From assembly GCF_013149785.1 (NCBI RefSeq), contig NZ_JABEZU010000004.1, positions 271,930-335,929 on the forward strand: a stretch of 64,000 nt of DNA. Reading direction: 5' to 3'. A program made the translations under genes and the position numbers. Positions within the stretch are counted from its first letter, which is position 1, and each line of letters begins with the position of its first letter. The stretch is from Isoptericola halotolerans. Lineage in GTDB: Bacteria > Actinomycetota > Actinomycetes > Actinomycetales > Cellulomonadaceae. The notes beneath the pieces were generated by a model, which was not told where the DNA came from, made no database searches, and worked only from the letters and a program-made list of their open reading frames with translations. This document shows, one piece after another, positions 26,814 through 34,921 of the stretch.

Positions 26814-27082
26814 CCGCGCCGTCGTCGGGGTGCTCTGTGCGTCGTCGACGATCTCCGCCGTCCAGCAGCTCGTCGCACGCCGACTGATCGAAAGTGTTTG
26901 TTTGAGATTGAGCCTGCCCTCGACGGGACTGCGGTGACCGCCTATGCACTACCGTGCGGAGCCAGTCGACACGGGCGACGTGATCTCCACCCGGTCGGCA
27001 CGCGCACCGACGTGGTCGTCGCGCCGAAGCGGCTGCCATCTCGGTGAACCCACTCCCCTGCAACGACGCACGAGAGGTTCTG

Positions 27083-28540
27083 ATGATGAACAAGCTCCTG
27101 TCCCGGCTCCTGGCGGGGCTGGCCGCGCTGGTCCTGCTGCCGGTCGCCGCGGTGACGGTGTCCGCCGCGCCGGCCGCCGCCGCCACCGAGGACTTCCGCG
27201 GGATGAACTGGGCGGTGCTGGGTGACAACTTCGTCACCGGCCCGCTCGTCCTGGACGGCCTCAGCAGCTCCGACAGCTACGCGGCCGTCGAGGCCAAGGC
27301 CAACGCCCTGTACGACGACATGGAGAGCACGCTCGGTGTGAACACCGTCCGCCTGCCGGTCAACACGCACACGGTCGGCTCGGGCTGGTGGAACAGCTAC
27401 CGCGCCACCATCGACGCAGCGACCGACCGCGGCTGGAAGGTCATCCTGGCGTACTGGGAGGACGGCGCCGCCTCCGGTGGCCGCATCACCGACCTCGCCG
27501 CGTGGAACTCGATGTGGTCGCAGGTGACGTCGCAGTACGGCTCGAACAGCCTGGTGTACTTCGAGCCGATGAACGAGCCGCACGGCTACAGCTCGACCGC
27601 GTGGCGGAACCTCGCTGCCGACTGGCTCGACTACCACTACTCGGCCGTGCCGAGCCGGGTGCTGATCGGCGGGACAGGGTTCAGCCAGGACCTGCGTGAC
27701 CTGTGCGACGACTCCCGGTTCGCGGACACGCTGTTCTCGTTCCATCACTACGCCTTCCTGTACGGCTCGCAGACCTACGACAGCTGGGTGAGCCACGTCC
27801 GCGAGAGGCTCGGCAGCTGCGCCTCACGCGCGGTCGTGACCGAGTACGGCGCCCCGATGAGCGACGGTCGCAACTACGCCGACGCCGGCAGCTCGGACAA
27901 CTTCGTGCGCTATCTCCGCGCAGTGACCCAGGTCATGCGGGAGAACTCGATGGGCGGGACGTACTGGCCGGCGGTCGGCGGCAAGACGGGCCAGATCGGC
28001 TACGACTGGTACTCGATGTACGCCCTGAGCGGCAGCGGCACCGATCTCGGCCTCACGCTGCGCAACCAGTCCGGGGCAGACCGGTTGCGGTACGGGTGGG
28101 GCGACGACGTCTCGGGCGGCGGGCCCGGCGGCACGGTGACGCAGATCGTCAGCGAGGCGTCCGGCAAGTGCGTCGACGTGGTCTCCGCCTCCACGGCGGA
28201 CGCCGCCGAGGTGGTCCAGTACACGTGCGGCAGCGGCTCGAACCAGCGGTTCGAGCTGCGAGACCTGGGCAACGGCTACCACCAGCTGGTCGCCCAGCAC
28301 TCCGACAAGTGCCTCGACGTCACCGGCGGATCCATCGCCGACGGCGCGGCGATCATCCAGTACACCTGCGGCAGCGGCACCAACCAGCAGTGGGAGCTGC
28401 GCGCCGCCGGCAGCGGCCACGAGCTCGTCGCCCGCCACTCCGGCAAGTGCCTCGACCTGCCGAGCGGGTCGACGGCGAACGGTACCCGGCTGCAGCAGTA
28501 CTCCTGCTGGGGCGGCGCCAACCAGCGCTGGACCGTCTGA
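27083..28540 (+). CDS. secreted GH5 glycoside hydrolase with C-terminal ricin-type (CBM13) lectin domain
   Basis: A 485-residue secreted protein. The signal peptide ends near the AAPAAAA site (residue 34). The GH5 barrel spans about 36-345; acid/base E165 is in MNEPHGY and nucleophile E254 is in VTEYGAP. A GGG linker leads to a ricin-B trefoil (about 360-485). Its three repeats each have a Cys-Asp-Val/Leu and QxW-type motif (QRFEL, QQWEL, QRWTV). It probably attacks a beta-glycan such as cellulose, mannan or xylan; the subfamily cannot be fixed. Paired ATGs follow a GAGAGG site. Confidence 0.92.
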   Translation: MMNKLLSRLLAGLAALVLLPVAAVTVSAAPAAAATEDFRGMNWAVLGDNFVTGPLVLDGLSSSDSYAAVEAKANALYDDMESTLGVNTVRLPVNTHTVGSGWWNSYRATIDAATDRGWKVILAYWEDGAASGGRITDLAAWNSMWSQVTSQYGSNSLVYFEPMNEPHGYSSTAWRNLAADWLDYHYSAVPSRVLIGGTGFSQDLRDLCDDSRFADTLFSFHHYAFLYGSQTYDSWVSHVRERLGSCASRAVVTEYGAPMSDGRNYADAGSSDNFVRYLRAVTQVMRENSMGGTYWPAVGGKTGQIGYDWYSMYALSGSGTDLGLTLRNQSGADRLRYGWGDDVSGGGPGGTVTQIVSEASGKCVDVVSASTADAAEVVQYTCGSGSNQRFELRDLGNGYHQLVAQHSDKCLDVTGGSIADGAAIIQYTCGSGTNQQWELRAAGSGHELVARHSGKCLDLPSGSTANGTRLQQYSCWGGANQRWTV

Positions 28541-28596
28541 CTCTGCCGGACGCCGACGCTGGAGGCACGTGTTCGCCGAGAGCGAAAGCAGCCCCC

Positions 28597-28625
28597 TTGG
28601 CACTCTCGGGTCGAGAGTGCTAAAT
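28597..28625 (+). promoter_or_regulatory. CIRCE element overlapping the hsp20 promoter
   Basis: TTGGCACTC, nine bases, GAGTGCTAA matches the CIRCE consensus at all but one position. Within it, TTGGCA (-35, 28597-28602) and CTAAAT (-10, 28620-28625) are 17 bases apart, so HrcA would cover the whole promoter. The start codon of hsp20 is about 90 bases downstream. Confidence 0.9.
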
Positions 28626-28717
28626 CAGGAGGTGTAGCCAGACGACGCCGGACGGACCGGCGCGTTGATCGCGGTCGGGGCCGCACCCCGTGGCCCCCGT
28701 CGAGGAGGTGATGCGCG

Positions 28718-29143
28718 ATGGCTACCTACTGGGACCCGTTCCAGGAGATGGACCGACTCTTCGGGTCGCTCACCACGTCGAGGAACGCACCGGGCATGCC
28801 GATGGACCTGTTCCGCGACGGCGACCACTACGTCCTCGCCGCGGACCTGCCCGGGATCGACCCGGGCAGCATCGACGTCTCGTGCGAGGACCGCACCCTG
28901 ACCATCCGGGCCGAGCGCACCCCACGCTCGGGCGAGGGCCAGTGGCTCCTGCGCGAGCGGCCCTCCGGCACCGTGGCGCGGCAGCTCACGCTGGGTCGCG
29001 GGCTGGCGCTCGACCAGATCAGCGCGTCCTACGCCGACGGCGTGCTGACGCTGACCATCCCGGTGGCCGAGGACGCGAAGCCGCGCCGCATCGAGGTCAG
29101 CCACCGGTCGGACCGCGAGGAGATCGAGGCCGGCACGAGCTGA
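28718..29143 (+). CDS. Hsp20/alpha-crystallin small heat-shock protein
   Basis: A 141-residue small chaperone. It begins TYWDPFQEMDRLF and contains the alpha-crystallin fold (about 35-130), with LAADLPGIDPGSIDVSCEDR and the conserved YADGVLTLTIPV near the end. It binds unfolding proteins to prevent aggregation. GAGGAGGTG precedes the ATG. The CIRCE element upstream indicates HrcA repression and heat induction. Confidence 0.95.
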   Translation: MATYWDPFQEMDRLFGSLTTSRNAPGMPMDLFRDGDHYVLAADLPGIDPGSIDVSCEDRTLTIRAERTPRSGEGQWLLRERPSGTVARQLTLGRGLALDQISASYADGVLTLTIPVAEDAKPRRIEVSHRSDREEIEAGTS

Positions 29144-29171
29144 CGGGCACCACCGCCACGGAAGCGCCGAG

Positions 29172-29212
29172 GATCGGCGCCGGTGAGGGCTCAGCCCTTG
29201 CTGGCGCCGATC
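29172..29212. terminator. bidirectional hairpin between hsp20 and the convergent membrane gene
   Basis: A 10-bp outer stem GATCGGCGCC/GGCGCCGATC encloses a second 6-bp stem AGGGCT/AGCCCT. The right part lies within the last codons of the minus-strand gene. Confidence 0.65.
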
Positions 29213-29409
29213 ATCGGCAGCCCGAACGCCAGGCAGGTCGCCAGGATGCCGCCGGTGAACACGAACGGGGCGATCGCCGGGTCGGCGGTGGCGCCGATGC
29301 CGATGAGGACCAGGCCACCGAGGAACAGCACCATCGAGACGATCACGCGGCCGAGCATCGCGCCCGGGGCGTCGTTCTGCGGGGCCGGGTTCACTCTGAA
29401 GTCGCTCAT
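29191..29409 (-). CDS. small two-helix membrane protein
   Basis: A 72-residue protein with a polar N-terminus (MSDFRVNPAPQNDAPG) and two hydrophobic helices (VIVSMVLFLGGLVLIGIGA; FVFTGGILATCLAFGLPM). Genome-typical codon use. No named family recognised. It stands alone, convergent with hsp20. Confidence 0.72.
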   Translation of the reverse strand: MSDFRVNPAPQNDAPGAMLGRVIVSMVLFLGGLVLIGIGATADPAIAPFVFTGGILATCLAFGLPMIGASKG

Positions 29410-29432
29410 GGGGCCAGCCTAGCCCGAGCGGC

Positions 29433-29996
29433 TCAGGGCAGCCGCGGCCGGCGGACGGCAGCACCCGCGCGCCCGGGGTCCAGCTCGACCGGGCTCACGA
29501 GCACCGCTGGGCCGCGGCGCAGCAGCCCGTCGGTCAGAGGCATGCAGCGCACCCCGCCCCGCCCGCGCATGGCGGCGTGCACCCCCGGTGCCAGCATCCG
29601 GTCCATCCAGGCGCACGGGTGCGCGGGTCGTCCCCCGCGCAGCGTCACGGAGTCGCTCCCGGCGCGGAGCGTCAGCTCGTGCCCGACCAGCGGGGCCAGC
29701 TCGGCGCCACGCAGCACGACGTTGCGCCGCGTGAGCACCGGGTCGAGCGGCCCGGTGCCGAGCTCACGGGCGATCTCCTCGAGCGCCTCGGCCGCGAAGA
29801 GGGTGACCGCGGCGTCCATGTGAGCGGCCTTGCCGAAGAACCGGTCGCCCACCAGCCCCTTGCCCGCCACGACCTCGACCGTGTCGGGCGCGGACGTCGG
29901 CACGTCGGCCGCGCCGTCCCGGGGGCGGCCGAAGTAGGCGTGCTCGGGCGACACGAGCAGGTGCTCGATCTCGACCGGGTACTCGAACGTCGTCAC
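29433..29996 (-). CDS. MOSC-domain protein
   Basis: A 187-residue protein with the MOSC pattern: VEIEHLLVSPEHAYFGR, then GKGLVGDRFFG (the G-x-x-GDR box), VTLFAAEALEEI, RRNVVLRG and PAHPCAWMDRMLAPGV with the conserved cysteine. MOSC domains handle sulfur for the molybdenum cofactor or detoxify N-hydroxylated compounds. Stand-alone MOSC proteins are poorly studied. A GTG at 29996 is the only reasonable start, although its ribosome site is weak. Confidence 0.85.
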   Translation of the reverse strand: MTTFEYPVEIEHLLVSPEHAYFGRPRDGAADVPTSAPDTVEVVAGKGLVGDRFFGKAAHMDAAVTLFAAEALEEIARELGTGPLDPVLTRRNVVLRGAELAPLVGHELTLRAGSDSVTLRGGRPAHPCAWMDRMLAPGVHAAMRGRGGVRCMPLTDGLLRRGPAVLVSPVELDPGRAGAAVRRPRLP

Positions 29997-30038
29997 CCCT
30001 GAAGTCTGGCACCATGGCCCGCTCGCTAGGATCGCGGG

Positions 30039-30626
30039 ATGCCTGAGCCCGGACTCCCCCGCCGCGTGCTGGTCGCCGGAACGTCCGGCGCCGGCAAGAC
30101 CACGCTGGCGACGCGTCTGGCGGTGGCGCTCGACATCCCCCACACGGAGATCGACGCCCTGTTCCACGGCCCGGGGTGGACGCCCCGGGCCGAGTTCCTC
30201 GACGACGTCCGCACCCTGGTCGTCGGCGAGAGCTGGGTGACCGAGTGGCAGTACCGGACGGCCCGGCCGCTGCTGCTGGAGCGGGCGGAGCTGCTGGTCT
30301 GGCTCGACCTGCCGCTGCGGGTTCGGATGACGCAGGTGATCCGCCGCACGGTGCGCCGCCGTCGTCGTCGTACCGTGCTGTGGAACGGCAACATGGAGCC
30401 TCCGCTGCGCACCTTCTGGACCGATGCCGACCACATCGTGCGCTGGGCATGGCGGACGCGCCGCACGCTCGACGGCCTCGACGACCTGCTGGCCGAGCGG
30501 GCGCCGCACCTGCGGGTCGTGCGCCTGCGCAGCCACGCCGAGGCCGAGGAGTGGCTCGCGGCGGTGGCTGCGCGCGCGGGCCGAGGCAGAGCTCCCCTGC
30601 GTCGCGACGGCGCGGCGAACAGCTGA
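30039..30626 (+). CDS. P-loop NTPase/kinase-like protein (FlaR/adenylate-kinase-like)
   Basis: A 195-residue protein with a Walker A motif VAGTSGAGKTTLATRLA (about residues 12-28), an IDALFHGPGWTP substrate-side block, LLVWLDLPLRVRM as Walker-B-like strand, and RRTVLWNGNMEP as a lid-like segment. This matches the bacterial AAA/adenylate-kinase-like proteins often called topology modulation proteins. A nucleotide or small-molecule kinase activity is plausible, but the substrate is unknown. It is divergent from the MOSC gene. Confidence 0.8.
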   Translation: MPEPGLPRRVLVAGTSGAGKTTLATRLAVALDIPHTEIDALFHGPGWTPRAEFLDDVRTLVVGESWVTEWQYRTARPLLLERAELLVWLDLPLRVRMTQVIRRTVRRRRRRTVLWNGNMEPPLRTFWTDADHIVRWAWRTRRTLDGLDDLLAERAPHLRVVRLRSHAEAEEWLAAVAARAGRGRAPLRRDGAANS

Positions 30627-30672
30627 CTCCGGGTCGCCCGTGGGCGGCGCGCCGCGACTCTCGTGGAGCACG

Positions 30673-31647
30673 TCAGGACGCGGACGGACCACCCGCCCCC
30701 TGCGCCGCTGCCAGGAGTCGGCTCAACCGGAGGGGATCGGCACCGCTCAGCTCGACGAGCCGATTCCAGACCCGCTCCGCGACGTCTCCCTCGGGAGTGC
30801 TGGTGCGCGGGTCGGGAGCGATCAGCACGGGTTCGCCGCGCGCTCCCCCGGCCGGCGCGTAGTACTCGCCGCCCGCTGCTTCCGGGTCCGTGAGCGCCCG
30901 CACGCCCGACCACGCCGCGGCATCCTTGCCCTGTGCCCACGGCGTGTACGGGTTGCGCCGGTAGGGCACGGTCTTGTCCCGGATGCCGGCCCGGCGCGGC
31001 GTGCGCGCATCCACCCCCACTCCCGGGCTCGTGACGATCGACGCGAGCGGGAGGCCCGCCGCTCGCAGTCGACGGTCCAGCTCGAACGCGAACACCTCGG
31101 TGGCCGTCTTCGCCTTCACGTAGGCGCCGATGCCGGTGCGCGGCGTCCGCTCGACGTCGGCCACGCTGGTGGGGAACTGCCGGACGAACCCGGTGGAGGC
31201 GTGGACGACACGGCGGGGGCGGTCCACGTCCTGGTCAGCGAGGACCGGCAACAGCCTGGCGACGAGTGCGACGTTCGCCACGGTGTGCGCGCCGAGCATC
31301 AGCGGCAGGCCGTCCTCGGTGCGCGCGCTGCGCGAGAAGTGCATCGGGCCGCCGTTGAGGAAGATGCCGTCCAGGCGGCGCAGCGACGCCAGCTGGTCGG
31401 CCGCCGCTCGCACCGACGCGAGCGACGTCAGGTCGATCGCGGTGTGGTGCGTGACCGCCCCGGGAGCCTGCTCGCGGATGGCCTCGCTCGCCCTCTGCAG
31501 CTTCTCCCGGGAGCGAGAAGCGAGCACGACCTCCGCACCGGCGGACGCGAGCTGCTCGGCGGCGAAGTAGCCGATGCCGCCAGTCGCGCCGGTGACCACG
31601 TAGACGCGGCCCGTCAGGTCGGGCAGTCGCTCTGGGTTCCAGTTCAT
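30673..31647 (-). CDS. short-chain dehydrogenase/reductase
   Basis: A 324-residue classical-like SDR. The cofactor motif is VVTGATGGIGYFAAEQLA (residues about 18-35), and an NADP-type basic residue follows in VVLASRSREK. The NNAG position reads FLNGGPMH. The catalytic part reads VVHASTGFV (S) and IGAYVKAKTA (Y and K of YxxxK). The substrate is unknown. GGAGAG before the ATG at 31647 selects this start over a longer one. It is divergent from a TetR gene with twin operators between them, so it is probably that regulator's target. Confidence 0.88.
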   Translation of the reverse strand: MNWNPERLPDLTGRVYVVTGATGGIGYFAAEQLASAGAEVVLASRSREKLQRASEAIREQAPGAVTHHTAIDLTSLASVRAAADQLASLRRLDGIFLNGGPMHFSRSARTEDGLPLMLGAHTVANVALVARLLPVLADQDVDRPRRVVHASTGFVRQFPTSVADVERTPRTGIGAYVKAKTATEVFAFELDRRLRAAGLPLASIVTSPGVGVDARTPRRAGIRDKTVPYRRNPYTPWAQGKDAAAWSGVRALTDPEAAGGEYYAPAGGARGEPVLIAPDPRTSTPEGDVAERVWNRLVELSGADPLRLSRLLAAAQGAGGPSAS

Positions 31648-31662
31648 GCGCTCTCCTTGAAA

Positions 31663-31709
31663 CGGATGGATCATCCACTTGAAGGTAGCACAGACGGATG
31701 TTCCATCCG
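31663..31709. promoter_or_regulatory. twin TetR-type operators between the SDR and TetR genes
   Basis: Two palindromes of the form CGGATG-NNN-CATCC(G/A), at 31663-31676 and 31695-31709, are centred 32 bp apart (about three helical turns). They lie between the divergent starts, with one copy just upstream of the SDR ribosome site. Confidence 0.72.
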
Positions 31710-31727
31710 CTTTGCTAGGATGGCGGC

Positions 31728-32261
31728 GTGCCCGCCCTCAGAGCCGACGCCGCCCGCTCCCGCGCCCGGATCCTCGAGGCGGCGCGCGCGCTGCCTCCCG
31801 ACGGCATCCGCCACAACGACCTCGCCCGCGACACAGGCCTCGGGGTCGGAACGGTGTACCGGCACTTCCCGACCGTGACGTCGCTCCTCGAAGCCCTCCA
31901 CCGCGACGCGCTGGGCGAACTGGTCGCGGTCGCACGTGACGCGGCCAGCAGCCCCTCCCCCGGCAAGGCGTTCACCGACCTCGTGAAGACGGGTGCCGAG
32001 CTGCAGCTCTCGCGCGACGGGCTGCAGGCGGTGCTCGTCGCGAAGGACGTCTCCCCCGAGGTCCGCGCGCTGCGGGAGGAGCTGCTCGACCTGTCCGCCG
32101 TCGCGCTCGACGCCGCGGTCCGCGACGGGCAGGTCAGGCCGGACGTCTCGATCGAGCAGGTCCAGCGCCTCGTGTGCGGTGTCGAGCACGCCGTCCGCCT
32201 GGGCGATGGCCACGACCGCGACCTCTTGCTCGGCGTGATGATCGCTGGGCTCCGGCCCTGA
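31728..32261 (+). CDS. TetR-family transcriptional regulator
   Basis: A 177-residue regulator with the TetR HTH (ARILEAARALPPDGIRHNDL, DTGLGVGTVYRHFPTVTSLL). The shortened C-terminal domain resembles the SbtR-like type (VKTGAELQLSRDGLQAVL). A GTG start is used. Divergence from the SDR gene and the shared palindromes imply control of itself and of the dehydrogenase. Confidence 0.9.
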   Translation: MPALRADAARSRARILEAARALPPDGIRHNDLARDTGLGVGTVYRHFPTVTSLLEALHRDALGELVAVARDAASSPSPGKAFTDLVKTGAELQLSRDGLQAVLVAKDVSPEVRALREELLDLSAVALDAAVRDGQVRPDVSIEQVQRLVCGVEHAVRLGDGHDRDLLLGVMIAGLRP

Positions 32262-32286
32262 GCACGCGACTGCCGGCGGCTGCGGC

Positions 32287-32700
32287 CTAGCCGAGCAGGT
32301 CGGCGAGCGTCTTGACGATCCGCACGTCGCCGTCGAGCCAGTCGACCTCCCACAGGGTGCCGGCGTCCAGCCAGCGCAGCTCGTCGTGCTCGACGAGGGG
32401 TTCCGGCTCGCCGGAGAGCAGCGTGGCGAACCACAGCCGCAGCACGTGGCGGTCGGTGATGATCCACCCACCGTCGTCCGGGCCGCGCAGCTCCGTGCCC
32501 AGCGCCACGGAGACTCCCAGCTCCTCGCGCAGCTCGCGGTGCAGCGCCTCGTGCGGCTCCTCCCCCGGCTCGGCCTTGCCGCCGGGGAACTCCCAGCGCC
32601 CGGCGATCTCGGCCGGGCGCGAGCGCCGGGCAGCGAGCAGCCGAGAGGGTCGTTCGAGCGAGTCGACGAGGGCGGCGGCCACGACGAGGCGACGGGTCAT
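32287..32700 (-). CDS. NUDIX hydrolase (MutT-like)
   Basis: A 137-residue protein with a full NUDIX box: GGKAEPGEEPHEALHRELREELG (residues about 40-62), preceded by GRWEFPGG as in MutT/8-oxo-dGTP-type enzymes. It would hydrolyse an oxidised or non-canonical nucleoside triphosphate to sanitise the pool. The exact nucleotide is not determinable. It is convergent with the TetR gene (26-base gap). Confidence 0.92.
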   Translation of the reverse strand: MTRRLVVAAALVDSLERPSRLLAARRSRPAEIAGRWEFPGGKAEPGEEPHEALHRELREELGVSVALGTELRGPDDGGWIITDRHVLRLWFATLLSGEPEPLVEHDELRWLDAGTLWEVDWLDGDVRIVKTLADLLG

Positions 32701-32752
32701 GGCCGCGAGTCTGCCATCAGGACACGACGATCCCAGGCCAGAAGAGACGTGT

Positions 32753-32788
32753 GCCCCGCCACCAACATCCCCCGAGTGGTGGCGGGGC
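32753..32788 (-). terminator. terminator of the orphan LuxR gene
   Basis: A 12-bp stem (arm GCCCCGCCACCA) with a 12-base loop lies 17 bases past the stop of the minus-strand LuxR-type gene. Confidence 0.75.
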
Positions 32789-32804
32789 CAGAGGTCTCAG
32801 CCGG

Positions 32805-33038
32805 TCAGGGCGTGCGCATCCCGACGGTCCGTGCCCAGGCGACGGCGTCCGCGCGGGTCGAGACCCCGAGCTTGCGGTAGACGCTGCGCACCTGTGACTT
32901 GACCGTGTTCCGCGTGACGAAAAGCTTGCTGGCGATCTGCTCGAGCGTGACTTCCTCGGAGAGGTTGGACAGCACGACCTGCTCACGGACCGTCAGGCCT
33001 GGGTCGAGGACCGGACGGTCCATCTCGATTGCACTCAT
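32805..33038 (-). CDS. stand-alone LuxR-type DNA-binding protein
   Basis: A 77-residue protein consisting almost only of a LuxR/GerE helix-turn-helix (LTVREQVVLSNLSEEVTLEQ, FVTRNTVKSQVRSVYRKLGV). The preceding 18 residues are polar. There is no receiver, PAS or ligand domain. GGAGGAA before the ATG at 33038 and its own terminator show it is a complete small gene rather than a fragment. Regulation and targets unknown. Confidence 0.88.
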   Translation of the reverse strand: MSAIEMDRPVLDPGLTVREQVVLSNLSEEVTLEQIASKLFVTRNTVKSQVRSVYRKLGVSTRADAVAWARTVGMRTP

Positions 33039-33172
33039 CGTTCTTCCTCCATGACGGCCGCCGATCGCCACGATCGACTTGGGGATCTGCCGTCACGTAT
33101 GGAGAGTGTCGAGGAACACGTTCATGACGCGCGCCACACGGATCGTGAGAGTGCAACCGCGGTCGGAGCGCT

Positions 33173-33203
33173 CCCACAGGGCCCTGCGCAGGGCTCCCGT
33201 GGG
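33173..33203 (-). terminator. hairpin downstream of gcvH
   Basis: An outer CCCAC/GTGGG stem surrounds an inner GCCCT/AGGGC stem with a GCGC loop. It lies 78 bases past the gcvH stop, in the gap before the LuxR gene. The terminator role is inferred. Confidence 0.45.
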
Positions 33204-33280
33204 GGTGATTGCGCAGGCCAGACCGTTATCACGGTGTTGCGTGAAGCAACGAAAGTCCGATCATCACGATTTGGTCACGA

Positions 33281-33649
33281 TCAACCAGCGTGCTGCGCGT
33301 ACTCCTCCGCGGACAGCAGCTGCCCGGCCTCCGAGACCTCCACCTTGAACAGCCAGCCCGCACCGAACGGCTCGGCGTTGACCACGGCCGGGTCGTCGAT
33401 CGCCGCCTGGTTGACCTCCACCACCGTGCCGGAGACGGGCGAGTACAGCTCGGAGACCGACTTGGTGGACTCGATCTCGCCGATGACGGTGCCCGCCTCA
33501 ATCGTCGCGCCGACCTCCGGCAGCTCGAGGTACACGACGTCGCCGAGCGCCTCGGCGGCCACGGACGTCACGCCCACCGTCGCGGGGGACGCGTCGTCGA
33601 CCCACTCGTGCTCGACGGAGTAGCGCAGGTTGTCGGGGAAGTCGGCCAT
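33281..33649 (-). CDS. gcvH: glycine cleavage system H protein
   Basis: A 122-residue lipoyl-carrier protein. It opens LRYSVEHEWV, has VGVTSVAAEALGDVVYLELP and the lipoylation site EIESTKSVSEL with K63. It shuttles the aminomethyl group between GcvP and GcvT. It is the last gene of the gcvPTH operon, 95 bases after gcvT. Confidence 0.97.
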   Translation of the reverse strand: MADFPDNLRYSVEHEWVDDASPATVGVTSVAAEALGDVVYLELPEVGATIEAGTVIGEIESTKSVSELYSPVSGTVVEVNQAAIDDPAVVNAEPFGAGWLFKVEVSEAGQLLSAEEYAQHAG

Positions 33650-33744
33650 GGTGGTGCTCCTGTCATGAGGGTGCGGCTCGGGGAACTCAGCAGATTCTGT
33701 CGGACAAAGGTGCCACGGGGTGGCGTCGAGCGCGTGCGGACGCC

Positions 33745-34914
33745 TCAGCCGCGGTCGCGGCGGTAGAACGGCAGCGGGACGACGACGAAGGGTTCCGCCC
33801 TCCCCCGCACGTCGACGGCCAGCTCGGTCCCCTCGGCGGACACCTCCGGCGTCACGTACGCCATCGCGACCGGGTGACCGAGCGTCGGCGACGGTGCCCC
33901 GGACGTCACGGTGCCGACCTGCAGGGCGGCGGCGACGTCGTCGGGCCGGGCCGGGTCCGGCTGCACGACGGCGTGTCCCGCGCGTGCCGGCCGCCGAGCG
34001 GTGCCGCGCAGCCCCACCAGCACCCGCGCCGGCGCGCTCTCCCGGCGTGCGGCCAGCGCGTCGCGCCCGACGAACTCGACCGGGGTGCCGTCGTCGGACA
34101 CCTTGTCGAGCTTGACGATGCGCCCCATGCCCGCGTCGTACGGCGTCGTGGTCGTGTCGAGCTCGTGACCGTAGAGGGGCATACCGGCCTCGAGCCGCAG
34201 GGAGTCGCGCGCGGAGAGGCCGGCGGGAACCAGGCCCTGCGGCTCGCCGGCCGCGAGCAGCGCCCGCCACAGCGCCACGGCGTGCGGGGCCGCCACCCAG
34301 ATCTCGAAGCCGTCCTCCCCGGTGTACCCGGTGCGGGCCACGAGGACCTCCTCGTCGCCGAACCGCATGCCCAGGCACGCGTAGTACTTCAGCTCGTCGA
34401 ACGCGGCGCCGTCGGTGCCCTGCGCGTCCTGCAGCACCTCGCGGACGATCTCGGCCGCTCGAGGGCCCTGCACCGCGACCAGCGCCTGGGCGGCCGAGAC
34501 GTCGCGCACCTGGACGTCGAACCCGGCCGCCCGCTCGAGCAGCGCGACAAGCACCGTCTCGGCGTTCGCGGCGTTGGCCACGACGAAGAACTCCTCGTCA
34601 CCGGTGCGGTAGGCGATGAGGTCGTCCAGCACTCCCCCGTCAGCGGCGCAGATCATCGTGTACCGCGCCTTCCCCCGGCGCAGCGCGCTGAAGCTGCCGA
34701 CCAGCGCGTGGTCCAGGAACCGTGCGGCCTGCGGCCCGGCGATGCTCAGCCCGCCCATGTGCGACAGGTCGAACAGCCCGGCGGCCTCGCGGACCGCACG
34801 GTGCTCGGCGAGGTCCGACGTGTACCGCAGCGGCATCTGCCAGCCGCCGAAGTCCGTCATCGACGCTCCGAGCGCCTCGTGCTCGGCGTGCAGCGGCGTC
34901 TTCTTCTCGGTCAT
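33745..34914 (-). CDS. gcvT: aminomethyltransferase (glycine cleavage T protein)
   Basis: A 389-residue protein with TPLHAEHEALGASMTDFGGW, FDLSHMGGLSIAGPQAARFL, and ARTGYTGEDGFEIW, then LSARDSLRLEAGMPLYGHEL, all signature blocks of GcvT. It releases ammonia and passes the one-carbon unit to tetrahydrofolate. The start is seven bases after gcvP, so it is translationally linked. It has an insert of about 20 residues rich in Ala/Pro (VVQPDPARPDDVAAALQ). Confidence 0.96.
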   Translation of the reverse strand: MTEKKTPLHAEHEALGASMTDFGGWQMPLRYTSDLAEHRAVREAAGLFDLSHMGGLSIAGPQAARFLDHALVGSFSALRRGKARYTMICAADGGVLDDLIAYRTGDEEFFVVANAANAETVLVALLERAAGFDVQVRDVSAAQALVAVQGPRAAEIVREVLQDAQGTDGAAFDELKYYACLGMRFGDEEVLVARTGYTGEDGFEIWVAAPHAVALWRALLAAGEPQGLVPAGLSARDSLRLEAGMPLYGHELDTTTTPYDAGMGRIVKLDKVSDDGTPVEFVGRDALAARRESAPARVLVGLRGTARRPARAGHAVVQPDPARPDDVAAALQVGTVTSGAPSPTLGHPVAMAYVTPEVSAEGTELAVDVRGRAEPFVVVPLPFYRRDRG

Positions 34915-34921
34915 GGCGTCC

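Noticed and set aside
28140-28540. Apparent tandem repeat of about 130 bases
   Set aside because: It reflects the three homologous subdomains of the ricin-type lectin module within one gene.
33051-33623. A 190-codon plus-strand frame over the gcvH region
   Set aside because: Antisense to gcvH with no family features.
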